This document shows, piece after piece, positions 54,365-64,000 of a stretch of 64,000 nt of DNA (position 1 is its first letter; each line of letters starts with the position of its first letter). The notes beneath the pieces were generated by a model that saw only the letters and a program-made list of their open reading frames with translations, was not told where the DNA came from and did no database searches. The DNA comes from Dastarcus helophoroides. Taxonomy: Eukaryota; Arthropoda; Insecta; Coleoptera; Bothrideridae. A program made the position numbers and the translations under genes. The stretch spans positions 43,904,987-43,968,986 of the forward strand of contig CM053325.1 of the NCBI GenBank assembly GCA_028583605.1, in the 5' to 3' direction.

Positions 54365-56433
54365 TAGGAATGTTATGGAGCTCCGTAACCATAACCGAAA
54401 TTACCGGTTATCTGTAACCCAAACCGATATGAATGTTTCGGATAATTTCGGATATTATTTGAAATAATTTTGCTAATTTCAGTCGACGACTATTGCCACG
54501 GCCACTACTTTCTTTAACGTGGTAATAAATTGATTTTTTTAATTTCAACTTTTATATCAAAATTTCGACTTTTTTCAAAATTTCAGTTTTTTTAAATGTT
54601 TGATTTTTCAGATATTTGACTTCAAAATTTTGTCTTTTTGAGAATTTCAGATTTCTTTGAAAATTTAACAGTAAAAATTTTTGATAATGTTGAGTTTTTT
54701 GAAGGGTTGGATTTTTGCAAAATTGCTATTTTATTTAAAAATTTCGATTTTTTTTGCAAAAATTTGATTTATTGTTAAAATTTGGGCTCTTAAATATATT
54801 TACTGTTAATAACAATTTCGACTGCTTTATGCTTAATTTGTTTCCAAAAATGTCTACTTTTTGAAAATTTTCATTTTTTTACCAATTTCGACTTTGAAGT
54901 TTGTTTTTTTTTTTCGAAAATTTAGCAATTTCTGTTGAAAATAACTTTCTACTTCTGAAAAATCCTGCCTTTTTTGAAAATGTCACCTTTTCCTTAAAAT
55001 TTAATTTTTTGAAAATTGTAATTTTATTTAAAAAATCAAAATTTTTTTTGTGTCGAATTTTTAAAATTTTTTCCAGTTTTTTTTTGAGAATTTCGATTTT
55101 TTTAAATGTCCACTTTTTCCATTTTAACTTATTTTAGAAATCTTAGCTTTTCTAAATTTCGAAATTTAAAAAAAAAATTAAATTATAGCTTTTTACTTTT
55201 CAAAAATTCGGATTTTTTTTTAAAAATCGACTTTTCCCACAATTGTAGCTTTTCTTGCATATTCAAAACTTCAAAAATTTTGCATTTTATTAAAAATTTG
55301 ACAAAACACCTTTTAAATCTCAATTTTTCTCAAAATTTTGATTATTTTTGAAATTTTAGATTATTTTTCAAAAATTCAATTTCATAAAAATTCGAACTAT
55401 TTGAAAATGTCGTATTTTCATGATTTTGAATTTTTCATGGCTTTTTTGGATTTTAACTTTCCATGAAAATTGCGACAGTTCTGAAAATTTCGACCTTTTT
55501 TGAAAATTATAGCTTCAAAATTTTAGCCTTTATCAAAATTTTAACCTTTTGTAATATTTTCAAGTGGAAATATCGACTCTAAAATTTGCTCTAATTTTCA
55601 AAATTTTGACTTGTTTTGAAAATTTGAAAATTTTTGAAACCTAGCTAATTTTTAAATATTTATTTATTTTAAAAATATATGTTCAAAATTTGAACATTTT
55701 AAAAATTTCAACTGTTTAGAGTTTTGATATTTCAAAATTTTGACACTTTTTCATGTTGACTTTTTCAGATGTTCTTCTAACTTCGATACAATATTTGTTT
55801 AAAACAATTCCGACAGCATTACTTATTTCCCTCATAGATTCTCACAAAACTAAAACATTTGTATCTAATAATTAATCATGGTTTCTTTTTAAAATATTGC
55901 AATTTTAGGTTAATTTTCTTTTGCAAATCGGTATCAGTACCCTATATTTTGCAGGTACTTTCGAATACGAATTCGTTATAGTAATTTAAGTAGGGGATGC
56001 ATTGTCAAAAAACACTGATAAACTAACTGTTTTTCATAAACTGAAGTCTAAACAACAATTTTCATATTTTCAAAATGAGGAATTTTCATGCAATAATACA
56101 AATTTTTTTCATCTATCTAACATTCTTGCGGGATGAATTTTCAAAAATCCTTTCTTAATGCGAAATTTTATGCTTCTAAACCGGTTTAGGTTATGTGTTG
56201 CCTGTCAATCAGCATTTCGAGTTTTATTAAATAGACATAACTTCAGGATATTTTCTTCTGGATTGACATTAATAATTTAAAAATATCTGTAAAGGAAATA
56301 ATATCCGAAATAATTTTATATCGTATTCCTAACCGAAACCGACATAATATTCGCAATATATTCGTATCTGTGTTGATTGAGTAAAGTAGTATCTGTATCC
56401 AAATCCGAAATGTCATATCCCTAAACTACTCTA
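54365..56433. mobile_element. Non-autonomous hAT element, copy 2 (2069 bp)
   Basis: Perfect 8-bp target duplication GTTCTGTT (54357-54364 and 56434-56441). The left end TAGGAATGTTATGGAGCTCC matches copy 1 over its first 16 bases; the right end is CATATCCCTAAACTACTCTA. It shares the subterminal CCGTAACC / CCGAAACC words, the T-rich TTTCGACTTT core (54540-55760) and the right unique part with copy 1 (12707-15951). The ORFs at 54901-55351 are low-complexity. No transposase. Confidence 0.92.
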
Positions 56434-56648
56434 GTTCTGTTCATTTACTTCAGTAAACAATTTGAGATGGATATATATTTCTGTCTCATTAAAGGACAAT
56501 CAATCACAAATTTTATTTAGCCAATAACTCAAATATCCCGCCCTCATCTGTTAGTTGACAATGTTGCCATTCATTTATTTGTTCTCGCCATATAGATGAT
56601 TTCTAAGCAGAATGCCAGTTCTTTAGTGGATGTTACATATATTTCCCT

Positions 56649-56907
56649 TTTTTTTTGGTGGAACGGACTGGTCCTTGGTTATCTTCAAAAATTGAAATAC
56701 AGAACTTGTCCCCTGAAACCAAGAAAGATTAAAAATCACAACAAACGTTGCTCTAACGCGTTTCGACAGCCAAGCTGTCATCTTCAGAGAGATACTCATC
56801 ATCAGTATCTCTCTGAAGATGACAGCTTGGCTATCGAAACGCGTTACAGCAATGTTTGTTGTGTTTTTTAATCTTTCTTGGTTTCAGGGGACAAGTTCTG
56901 TATTTCA
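56649..56907 (-). mobile_element. Hairpin retroposon copy S4 (complete, 259 bp)
   Basis: Perfect 12-bp target duplication ATATATTTCCCT (56637-56648 and 56908-56919). In its sense orientation (minus strand) it begins TTGAAATACAGAACTTGTCC. It consists of two ~105-bp inverted arms (plus-strand 56804-56907 and 56692-56796) around a 7-nt centre. It ends with a unique tail of about 35 nt (GGACCAGTCCGTTCCACC) and an A9 run. The variable-length duplication and A tail indicate LINE-mediated retroposition rather than cut-and-paste transposition. Within each arm a smaller hairpin, GATAGC TTG GCTATC or its GACAGC version, is visible. No tRNA-like head or pol III box was recognised. Confidence 0.92.
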
Positions 56908-56985
56908 ATATATTTCCCTCTCAAATTGTAAGCGGAAGTTATTGCTGTGGCAATTATATGGAACACGCGATATTACATATATGGC

Positions 56986-59900
56986 TAGCCCTTAGGCAGG
57001 AGCGTAAAATACCATAAATTTTGAATGGTACCCTATGTTGAGTGCCCCTCACTTTAAAGCTTTTTCAATTTTGCTCACGATGAGATGCGACTTTTTAAAT
57101 TTAGGTTTGAATTTAACAATAAAAATTGTCATTTAAAGAATAAAACATTTATTAATGGTTGAAATAATGTATGTAATTTTACTAAATAGTCAAATTGGTT
57201 TCCCCCTGCTTCCATACAATAATAAAATCTTTATTCCTCGTTCGAACGAAAATTTCAAAGCATTTGGAGTGTTATCTGAAGACATTCTTCAACAATTTCT
57301 CGACAAAAAAATGTCTTGATTTTTCGTTTATATGTTAATATAAAATTTTCATACTTCATATCAATTATTTTACCTGTATTATTTTAAAGGAGATACTAAA
57401 TGTCTAATAAAATCAGCACAAGATCGATTGAATTCCAATTTGTGAAAATGTTTTTTACAATTGCTGAAAAAGTAGAAATAATTAGTTTGTTATAGAATGA
57501 CTGCAACTGCACAGCACGTCACTTGACAAAAACACTTTGCATCTCTACTAGGATTTAGTGTATCAATTTTCGGAAACTCGATCGGTTGAAAACTGAAAGC
57601 ATCAAAGTACAGAGGTCTTACCTAATGAGAGTAATTAGGAGCCGCAAGTATTTTTTATTTCTGATTATTTTTTAGTTGGCACGTTTCTAGTGAAATACTG
57701 GTATGTATACATGACGCCAGTGTGCTAAATTCGTCAAATTTAATCACGGCTTTTTAAAAGCAATAATTTTTATACATATAACTACATTTTTTGGGTTGTA
57801 CAAAAACATGTATGCTTAGGGTTGCCATATTGTCAGTATTACATAGCTCCTTAATTAATATATTTTTCACTTTTTATACTTGATCTTCCAGAATAATAAT
57901 TTGATGACCACAAGAAAAAGTGTCTTCATATTTGTCGGCTAACTAAAACTAAACTGTACTAATAAATTACCAAAATAATAATCTATGTTCGGTCCACCTT
58001 TCATTCCGGACACGAATAGCTGGTTCAATTACCGAACAGTCCGGGCGAAATCTGAAAGTCTGACAACCCTATGTGTGCTTCGTATGCGAACTCTTTGTAG
58101 AGAATTGCACAGGCCAGGCTATAGCGACCTCGAGATTGTCAAGCCTTGACCACAATACTTCTTTCGATACGCTAAAGAGGTTACTTCCCGATCTAGATAC
58201 ACAAATAGCTATTATTAACGCGCAAGACATCTCTAGATAACGCAACAGCCACTGATTTGTTGCAAATATTTGTTTTTTTTTTTCATTGCAATCGGGAAGT
58301 ACAGAATGCCTCCGTGAGCCCTGAAGAAGCAGACATTATTTCCCATGAAAATTGGCAGCTAACGAAAAGAAAGACTCGCTTACTGCAGAATATTTTGAAA
58401 AGAAATGTATGCAAATGTTATAAACGTTTAAGTATTTCTGAAGCTAGGAGGAAAAATAGGCGACGATGAGAAGTTTTTGTAAATCACGTGTTGTTTACCA
58501 CGGAATCATATTTTTTTATTCATAGACTTCACAAACCATTTGATATCCATTAATGCCACATTCCTCAAATACTTCAGATAAATTAATTATTGGCTGTTTG
58601 AGCGTTGAACATTAACTTTGTCGATGCGTTGTTATTTATTTTTTAGAATTCGGGTTTCGGTCTGTGTAAGATTGCCTAGTTATTTTTGTACACACTTTAC
58701 ATCATTTATTTTTTAGAATTCCTGTTTTATTTTTCGTCAGACCTTTCAAGCTAAACAAAACTGTGAAATACAAACAATTATTTTTATATTAGTTTCAAGT
58801 AATGTCTGTACAAGTTTTTTCATCTAGTATGTTGCTGTCATTTTTATCATGTTTATGTATGCTCCTTACTTGAACAGTATTACCCAGACTAGTCAACAAA
58901 CATAACCTTAAAAAAATGTTTTATTGATTTGATTTTACAATGGAAGAAACATCTTTTATTGTTGAATCCTACTTTTGAAGCGCTTAAAAAAGCATTAGCA
59001 AATGGACCTCTTCTATCCCCGATTGTACTGGACAATTTTCTCGTCAAGGCAGTCAATATGGCGTGTAGGGATTGAGTAAAGCACATTCCAAAAAATGATT
59101 GCAACTAAATGGGAAAACTTTTTATACACTTGATATACTGAAATACAAATATTTATTGCGAAATACCCATTAGAGTTAAGTGACATTCTTTCTCGCCAGT
59201 TCGTCTTATTATTTGCGCCTGGTGAGTGGGTGTGGTTGTGATACACATCTCAAATAAGCTATGATGTTTTGAAACAATTAGCTGCAACAATTGTAATATA
59301 TCGTATGTAGGATAGACTAAGAGACCCTCTAGAACAAGAACTAAAGAGCACATTGCTCATTTCAGATATATTAAAGAAGAAAAATCCTCTGTTGCTCAAT
59401 ACATGATAAATGCAGAACACAAAATTAAAATTGAATATTTAAAATTGTTAATATCTGTTACAATGAAACAATTAACATTAATCAGAGATCAGGCTCCCTT
59501 AATGAAGATAAGGACAGTATTTAGTTTATTGAAGGCGGTTTGTGGCAGGTCAAAATTGCATGAACCAGTTGTAAACAATTAGAAATGGGCCAAAAAGCAA
59601 AAGATCGCCAGTATTGATTTAAATCTCAATGGGATGATTTCGATGCTTCTTTTGCTAGTCAATTAAGATTAGCAAAATGCGCTTGAAAATGCTAGTTTTG
59701 CTGATAATGTCGTGGATGGATTTATTTTTTGGCTTATTTTTCGCTTCTGCTGTTTGCAAATATATCAATATCTTTCCTTTAGCTAAAAAAAAACATGCTT
59801 GTAATGAGTTTTGTACTTTATTTGTTATTTTAAGTACATAGTACCTAAATAATGTTAGTTAACAGTATATACATCTGCATATAAAACAATAGGGGATATA

Positions 59901-61120
59901 TACATATCTATTCTTCAGAAGACTATGAAAATAACTTTCCAATTATTCCTATATAAAATTACTTGGTGTGTATCATAAATAAATATTAATTCTTTCCAAG
60001 CAAAAATAAATAATTTTAGCACGTTAGATTCATAACAGTCTTTAAAATAAATTAAAATATTTTTCTGAAATGAGATTGCAAAATTATATACAACAAATAA
60101 CATTACAAAATCATTGAAAGTAAAGTTATCTCTGATAACTGGGCAATAAAATTAATTACAAAACTTAACAATCTTGTACTGTTGTACATTTGTATTTTTA
60201 TTTAAGGCAGCTGTATGTATTTTAACGTTTTCAATTTAAAAATCTTCCAAGAGAAAATTTTTAAATTGAGGCTTTTGGTGCCATATTAACAAGAGTAGAA
60301 GATTCTTAAAGCACAAAATGTGTGGGTATATATTATCATTTAATAATTTAACGTATTTATATAAATTGAACCTTATTTTAAACATTATTAAACCCTTATA
60401 TCACGAAGAATGCTTATTACCTAGGACAAATTAAGTATTGTAAAACAATTTCACATTTAACAAAGTCGTATCAAGTTCTAATAAAATCACTACTATGTGT
60501 AATGAATATCAGACGCCTATATTTATTCTTAGTTTACACAAGAAGACTTAATAATTTTGGAGAGACAAAATTACACTATAAACATTTCAAAAATAAAGAT
60601 ACAACCTTATTAAAAAGTCCTAACATAACAAAGTCTAACTCACAGACGGTATATTTCTTAAAAATCACAGTTCTATCACAGAGTCCATCTGTGTGAGTAA
60701 CGTCTAGGGATAAATTACTTTTGCACCAGTGATGTAAAAAATGGTCATGTAGAAAAAAAATCTTGCGAGACTTATAACATGGAAATGATCCATAAAAATT
60801 TACATGAACTTTATGAAAATTTTTACTTTATTAATTCATCATAAATCATCATACCTATCCAAAATGATTATATATTACTAGGTGTTTGGGTAAAGTAATA
60901 AGAATTAAAATTTTGTTCTCCAAAAGAGCACAATACCGATTTGATTTTTTGTGGATTTATACTTAGTGCATTTATTGAATCACTGATTTATGCTTTCGAA
61001 GTTGCTCATTATTAGAATTATTTACTTCTGCTATTTCTATTTGCAAAATAATAGTGCCGTTTTTATCCACATGACCATGATTTTAGCGTATTAAATTATT
61101 TAGATTTTTTATACAGCGTG
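56986..61120. other. Long intergenic stretch, no supported gene
   Basis: AT-rich DNA. At about 58919-59070 a plus-strand frame reads KHLLLLNPTFEALKKALANG PLLSPIVLDN without stops and is followed by broken frames to about 59400. It may be a decayed ORF, but I do not recognise it. The frame at 58257-58469 is basic and unrecognised. A TTTATT at 60971-60976 could be the polyadenylation signal of the minus-strand gene ending at 61121. Confidence 0.45.
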
Positions 61121-61366
61121 TCAGGGCTCATCTTGTTGTCCATCTTCGTTGTCAAGTTTAGTGGTCCCGGCATTGCAAACGCGGCACTTACAACAAACTA
61201 TACATGGTGCTGCCAACAACAGCAGTGGAGAAGCGACTAATAGCAATATTCCAAAACCTGCAAATATCCCAATGACTTGAGTTCTGTGCCATATGACCGA
61301 TGCTCTTGAATGGCCTAATTTATTTTTACATGGTCCTTTGTCATAATGTCGAAGAAGAAAATCATC
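61121..61366 (-). CDS. Last exon of an unrecognised single-pass membrane protein (partial)
   Basis: The reading starts after a good acceptor (TTTTTGTTTCAG, just right of 61366) with [20 protein letters not shown] and runs about 81 residues to the stop. A strong hydrophobic segment follows ([20 protein letters not shown]), then a cysteine-rich juxtamembrane stretch ([10 protein letters not shown], likely acylated or metal-binding) and a short acidic tail ([11 protein letters not shown]). This looks like the membrane anchor and cytosolic tail of a larger protein whose earlier exons lie to the right, possibly outside the window. I could not name the family. The membrane topology and splice site are seen directly; function is unknown. 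Confidence 0.6.
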   Translation of the reverse strand, partial: DDFLLRHYDKGPCKNKLGHSRASVIWHRTQVIGIFAGFGILLLVASPLLLLAAPCIVCCKCRVCNAGTTKLDNEDGQQDEP

Positions 61367-61429
61367 CTGAAACAAAAACCTATTCAAAATCGCCAATGTT
61401 TTTTGGTTAGAAAGTAATATATAGGGTGG

Positions 61430-62710
61430 ACCATAAGTAATGGTACACAGAGCAAGAGTCGATTTTTTGCATAAAAATAATGTGATTTAGCTACATTTAC
61501 CTTATACCAAAGGTTGATATTAAGAGAGATACAGGGTGTTAAATTTGAAAAATAAATTTCGATTTTTTCGTATAACTATTGAATAAATTTTAATATAGGC
61601 ACGTAATTTGGCACAAGGAGGTTTCTTAAGACGACAAACTCTAATTTGCTAACATATTACCAATAGCTGACAGGGGGCGCTACCTGCGCTCTCCTACATG
61701 ACTCTAAATTATCATAACTTTTTTGTGTATTCACGTATATTAATTTTAAATGGGTAATGTTATGTACCCATATTTTTTACGTAAAAAAGACATACTTTCT
61801 GAAAGTTGAGACGAGCAACTGTTTCCAAGATATTTGCCTCTAAACTTTGAAGTGCCTTCGTTTTAAATTACTTAATATATTAAATTTTTGAAGCAGGTGT
61901 GAAAAAATAAAAATAATGAGACAGCTTTTAAAGTAATTCATGTCAAATATTACTTTGCTGATAATATTATTACCTTAATTTCGAAAATCTCAATAAAGAA
62001 AATGCAAAAGATTAAGACATAATTTATTTTCTATCATAGAGATGTGAGATATTATCTCTGAGTCCGCACAAGAAAATTTTTATAGTCTGAGTGGTCAAAG
62101 CAAATATTTGGATATGAATTTCAATAAAAGACCGCCAGATTTTTAATTGTTTGCAATCCCTTTACATGACAAAGGTGATTTCTCCAATATTTATTTTTGA
62201 AAATAAATTTTGTTTTGGTATTTTATTTAAATTTGCTTTAGAAATTTAAAAAATATGTGTAATAATGATGTCAGTAGAGTAATATTTGATATAAATTATT
62301 TTAGTTAGTTTGATTACTTTTACTTTGAAATCTACTGCGAAAAATTCACATTTACATAACTTAAAATAAACGCACGGCAAAGTTTGTGCTTGTATCAGTA
62401 GGTATACCTTTTTTTACGTAAAATATGTAAATAAATAACAGTATCTATTTAAAATAAGTGTAGATGGGAGGCACAAAAAAGTTGTAATGCTTTAAAATAA
62501 TACAAGATAGCGCAGTGACAATCTGTTAAAAATTAGAATTTCTTGAGCAAAGAAACCCCCCTATGTCAAATTTCTTGTCTATAGTGAAATGACACCCTGT
62601 ATCTCGGTTAAAATCAACTTTTGGTATAAGGTAAATGTGGCTAAATCACATTATTTTTATACGAAAACTCCACACTTGCTCTATATACCATTACTTATGG
62701 CCACCCTGTA
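61430..62710. mobile_element. Mariner-type TIR element without transposase (1281 bp)
   Basis: The ends TATAGGGTGG and CCACCCTGTA are flanked by TA (61428-61429 and 62711-62712). The inverted arms share CCATAAGTAATGGTA, AAATAATGTGATTTAGC and ACATTTACCTTATACCAAA, then ACAGGGTGT near 61533 and ACACCCTGT near 62592, covering about 130 bp or more. The interior is AT-rich with no long ORF. It lies just upstream of the last exon of the unrecognised gene, probably in its intron. Confidence 0.85.
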
Positions 62711-62712
62711 TA

Positions 62713-64000
62713 AATAAATTATAAAAAAGGAAAGTTTTAATAGAAATAAACATTTACACATTCATGTGTTATTGATTCTTTCAAAAATTCAGGCAGTTAT
62801 TTTTTTATTTGTTCCAGAAATAAAAGGTAGTTAACTATCAGGGCCGTGCGATAGATTTTCTCACTATGATTGCAACTTTTTTTTAAACAAATAAAACAAC
62901 CTTCGATTATGTTTAAAAAACCAATAACATTAAAATCAAAAGTTAATTGTAAGCTTAAAGCAGAACTGCCATCACATATGTAACAATTATTTCAAAATTT
63001 CAATTTTTGTAATATTGTTTAATACAAAATATCGAAATCTATGTCGAAATTATGAACTCCTTGAGGCAATTTCAAATTTGACTGTTCCTCAAATTTTGGA
63101 TTTAAATTTAAAATTTTGATCAAAGATTCAAGAACTGTTTTTAAATTTTGATTTTTTCCGAAAAAAAATTATTCTTAGCAGTACGAAAATAATAAAAATT
63201 GAAAGCTAAGATTTTTTTTCAAAAAAATATCACTAAATATTATTTAATTTAATTCTGTTTATCATTCTCAAAAATCTAAGTTTTTTACCAAAATTTCAAC
63301 TTTTTCTTTAGAAAAAAGTTCGCACTTCTGGATTTTTGGTTTTTATACATGATTATCTAAAATTTTGATTTTAATATCAACTGTAGATTTTTTTCTAGAA
63401 ATTGTGGAAACAGTTTTTTGTTACGAAATTTGTATTTTAATTGGTAAATTATTCCTCAAATGTTGTGATTTTTTATTTATGTAATTATAACGTAAATTAT
63501 TAGGTTTTTTTTTTGGAAATTTCTTGAACTTTTCAAATCCGATTTTTATGTTTTTCATAAAATTTTGATTTATAACTTGAAATGTTGACGTTTTCTAGAA
63601 ATTTTACCTCAAAATTAAAAATTCGCTTTTTCGGTTTTTACATGTTTATCTAAAATATTGACCTTAATACCAACATGTAGACTTTTTCCTCGAAATTTCG
63701 AAAATAGTCTTTTGTAATATAAGCAATTTATTTGTCAATTTGATATTATTTTGGAAATGTTGGTATTTTTTTTATGTTTTTATGTATTAGGTAAATTATT
63801 TTTTTCCAAATTTTGATTTTTTTTTTCTCCGGATTCCAATTTTTCAGTTTTAATATTCATTCTCCTAAAATTTTGACTTTAAACTTGAACTTTTGATTTT
63901 TGAAATATTGACTATCTACTAGAAATTTATCTGATTCCCCATTTGCATATCTTTTGTCTCAAAGTTTTCAAAAACATTTTTCAAATTTAATTTCTTTTTC
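62713..64000. repeat. AT-rich filler at the right edge
   Basis: From about 63000 to the window end the sequence is T-rich TTTTGATTTTT / AAATTTTGAC-type degenerate filler like that in the CMTR1 introns and hAT cores. Nothing else is seen. Confidence 0.65.

Larger units (their letters stand above)
54336..56985. mobile_element. Older inverted-repeat element Y, copy 2, host of hAT copy 2 and S4
   Basis: The left end TATGTAATTCTTCTATATGG at about 54335 and a diverged reverse complement ending near 56985 (GGAACACGCGATATTACATA) bracket about 320 bp of element Y. Between them, hAT copy 2 and hairpin retroposon S4 have been inserted. The internal words CCCGCCCTCATCTGTTAGTT and TTGCCATTCATTTATTTGTT match copy 1. 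Confidence 0.62.

Noticed and set aside
56692..56907. Cut-and-paste MITE interpretation of the hairpin repeat
   Set aside because: The 12-bp target duplication, the A tail on one side and the one-armed 5'-truncated copies fit retroposition better than a TIR transposon.
58257..59400. Basic frame at 58257-58469 and a broken frame near 58919-59070
   Set aside because: No family recognised and interrupted by stops; not enough to call a gene or pseudogene.
1..64000. tRNA and rRNA genes
   Set aside because: None seen by eye; the only tRNA-related sequence is the copia primer site. A tRNA scan would be decisive.

Overview
This is a eukaryotic nuclear window, AT-rich and full of transposons, almost certainly from an insect. 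Genes are split by GT-AG introns that are either about 50 bp or several kb. The protein repertoire (a Nod-type kinesin, insect Jockey, CR1 and copia elements, mariner relics) fits an insect with a large, repeat-swollen genome. A beetle is my guess; the sequence alone does not prove the order.

Five host genes can be supported. (1) CMTR1, the mRNA cap-1 2'-O-methyltransferase, minus strand, six exons from 7725 to 45, running off the left edge. (2) A CASD1-like sialate O-acetyltransferase homologue, plus strand, 10609-18820, six exons and a complete 797-aa frame. All three residues matching the catalytic triad of the vertebrate enzyme are changed. (3) A Nod-like chromokinesin, plus strand, 23044-39167, eleven exons and a complete 613-aa frame, with a 9-kb third intron full of transposons. 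(4) TMEM223, minus strand, 49672-48975, two exons, 214 aa. (5) The last exon of an unrecognised membrane protein, minus strand, 61366-61121.

The rest is mostly mobile DNA, much of it nested. The CMTR1 introns hold long strand-asymmetric AT-rich arrays. 8274-9689 is a truncated non-LTR retrotransposon ORF ending in a (CT)n tract. CASD1 intron 4 holds a 3.2-kb non-autonomous hAT element; a 2.1-kb relative lies at 54365-56433, and both have 8-bp target duplications. Two CR1-like LINE copies in opposite orientation flank Nod exons 1-3. Nod intron 3 also holds a copia element (27195-32430) interrupted by a Harbinger-like MITE and a hairpin retroposon. A nearly full-length Jockey-like LINE with an 11-bp target duplication lies at 41778-46295. 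A Tc1/mariner element with inverted arms of nearly 1 kb lies at 49976-52874, inside an older repeat.

The observations most worth following are: the CASD1 homologue without its triad; the array of stem-loops with a shared loop in the Jockey 3' UTR, with one more in the 5' UTR; the retroposon family whose body is a ~105-bp-arm hairpin; the mariner element whose inverted arms include the start of its own transposase; and the inverted CR1 pair around the first Nod exons. All family calls are by eye from conserved motifs, and exon edges were chosen by reading frame and GT/AG sites without transcripts.
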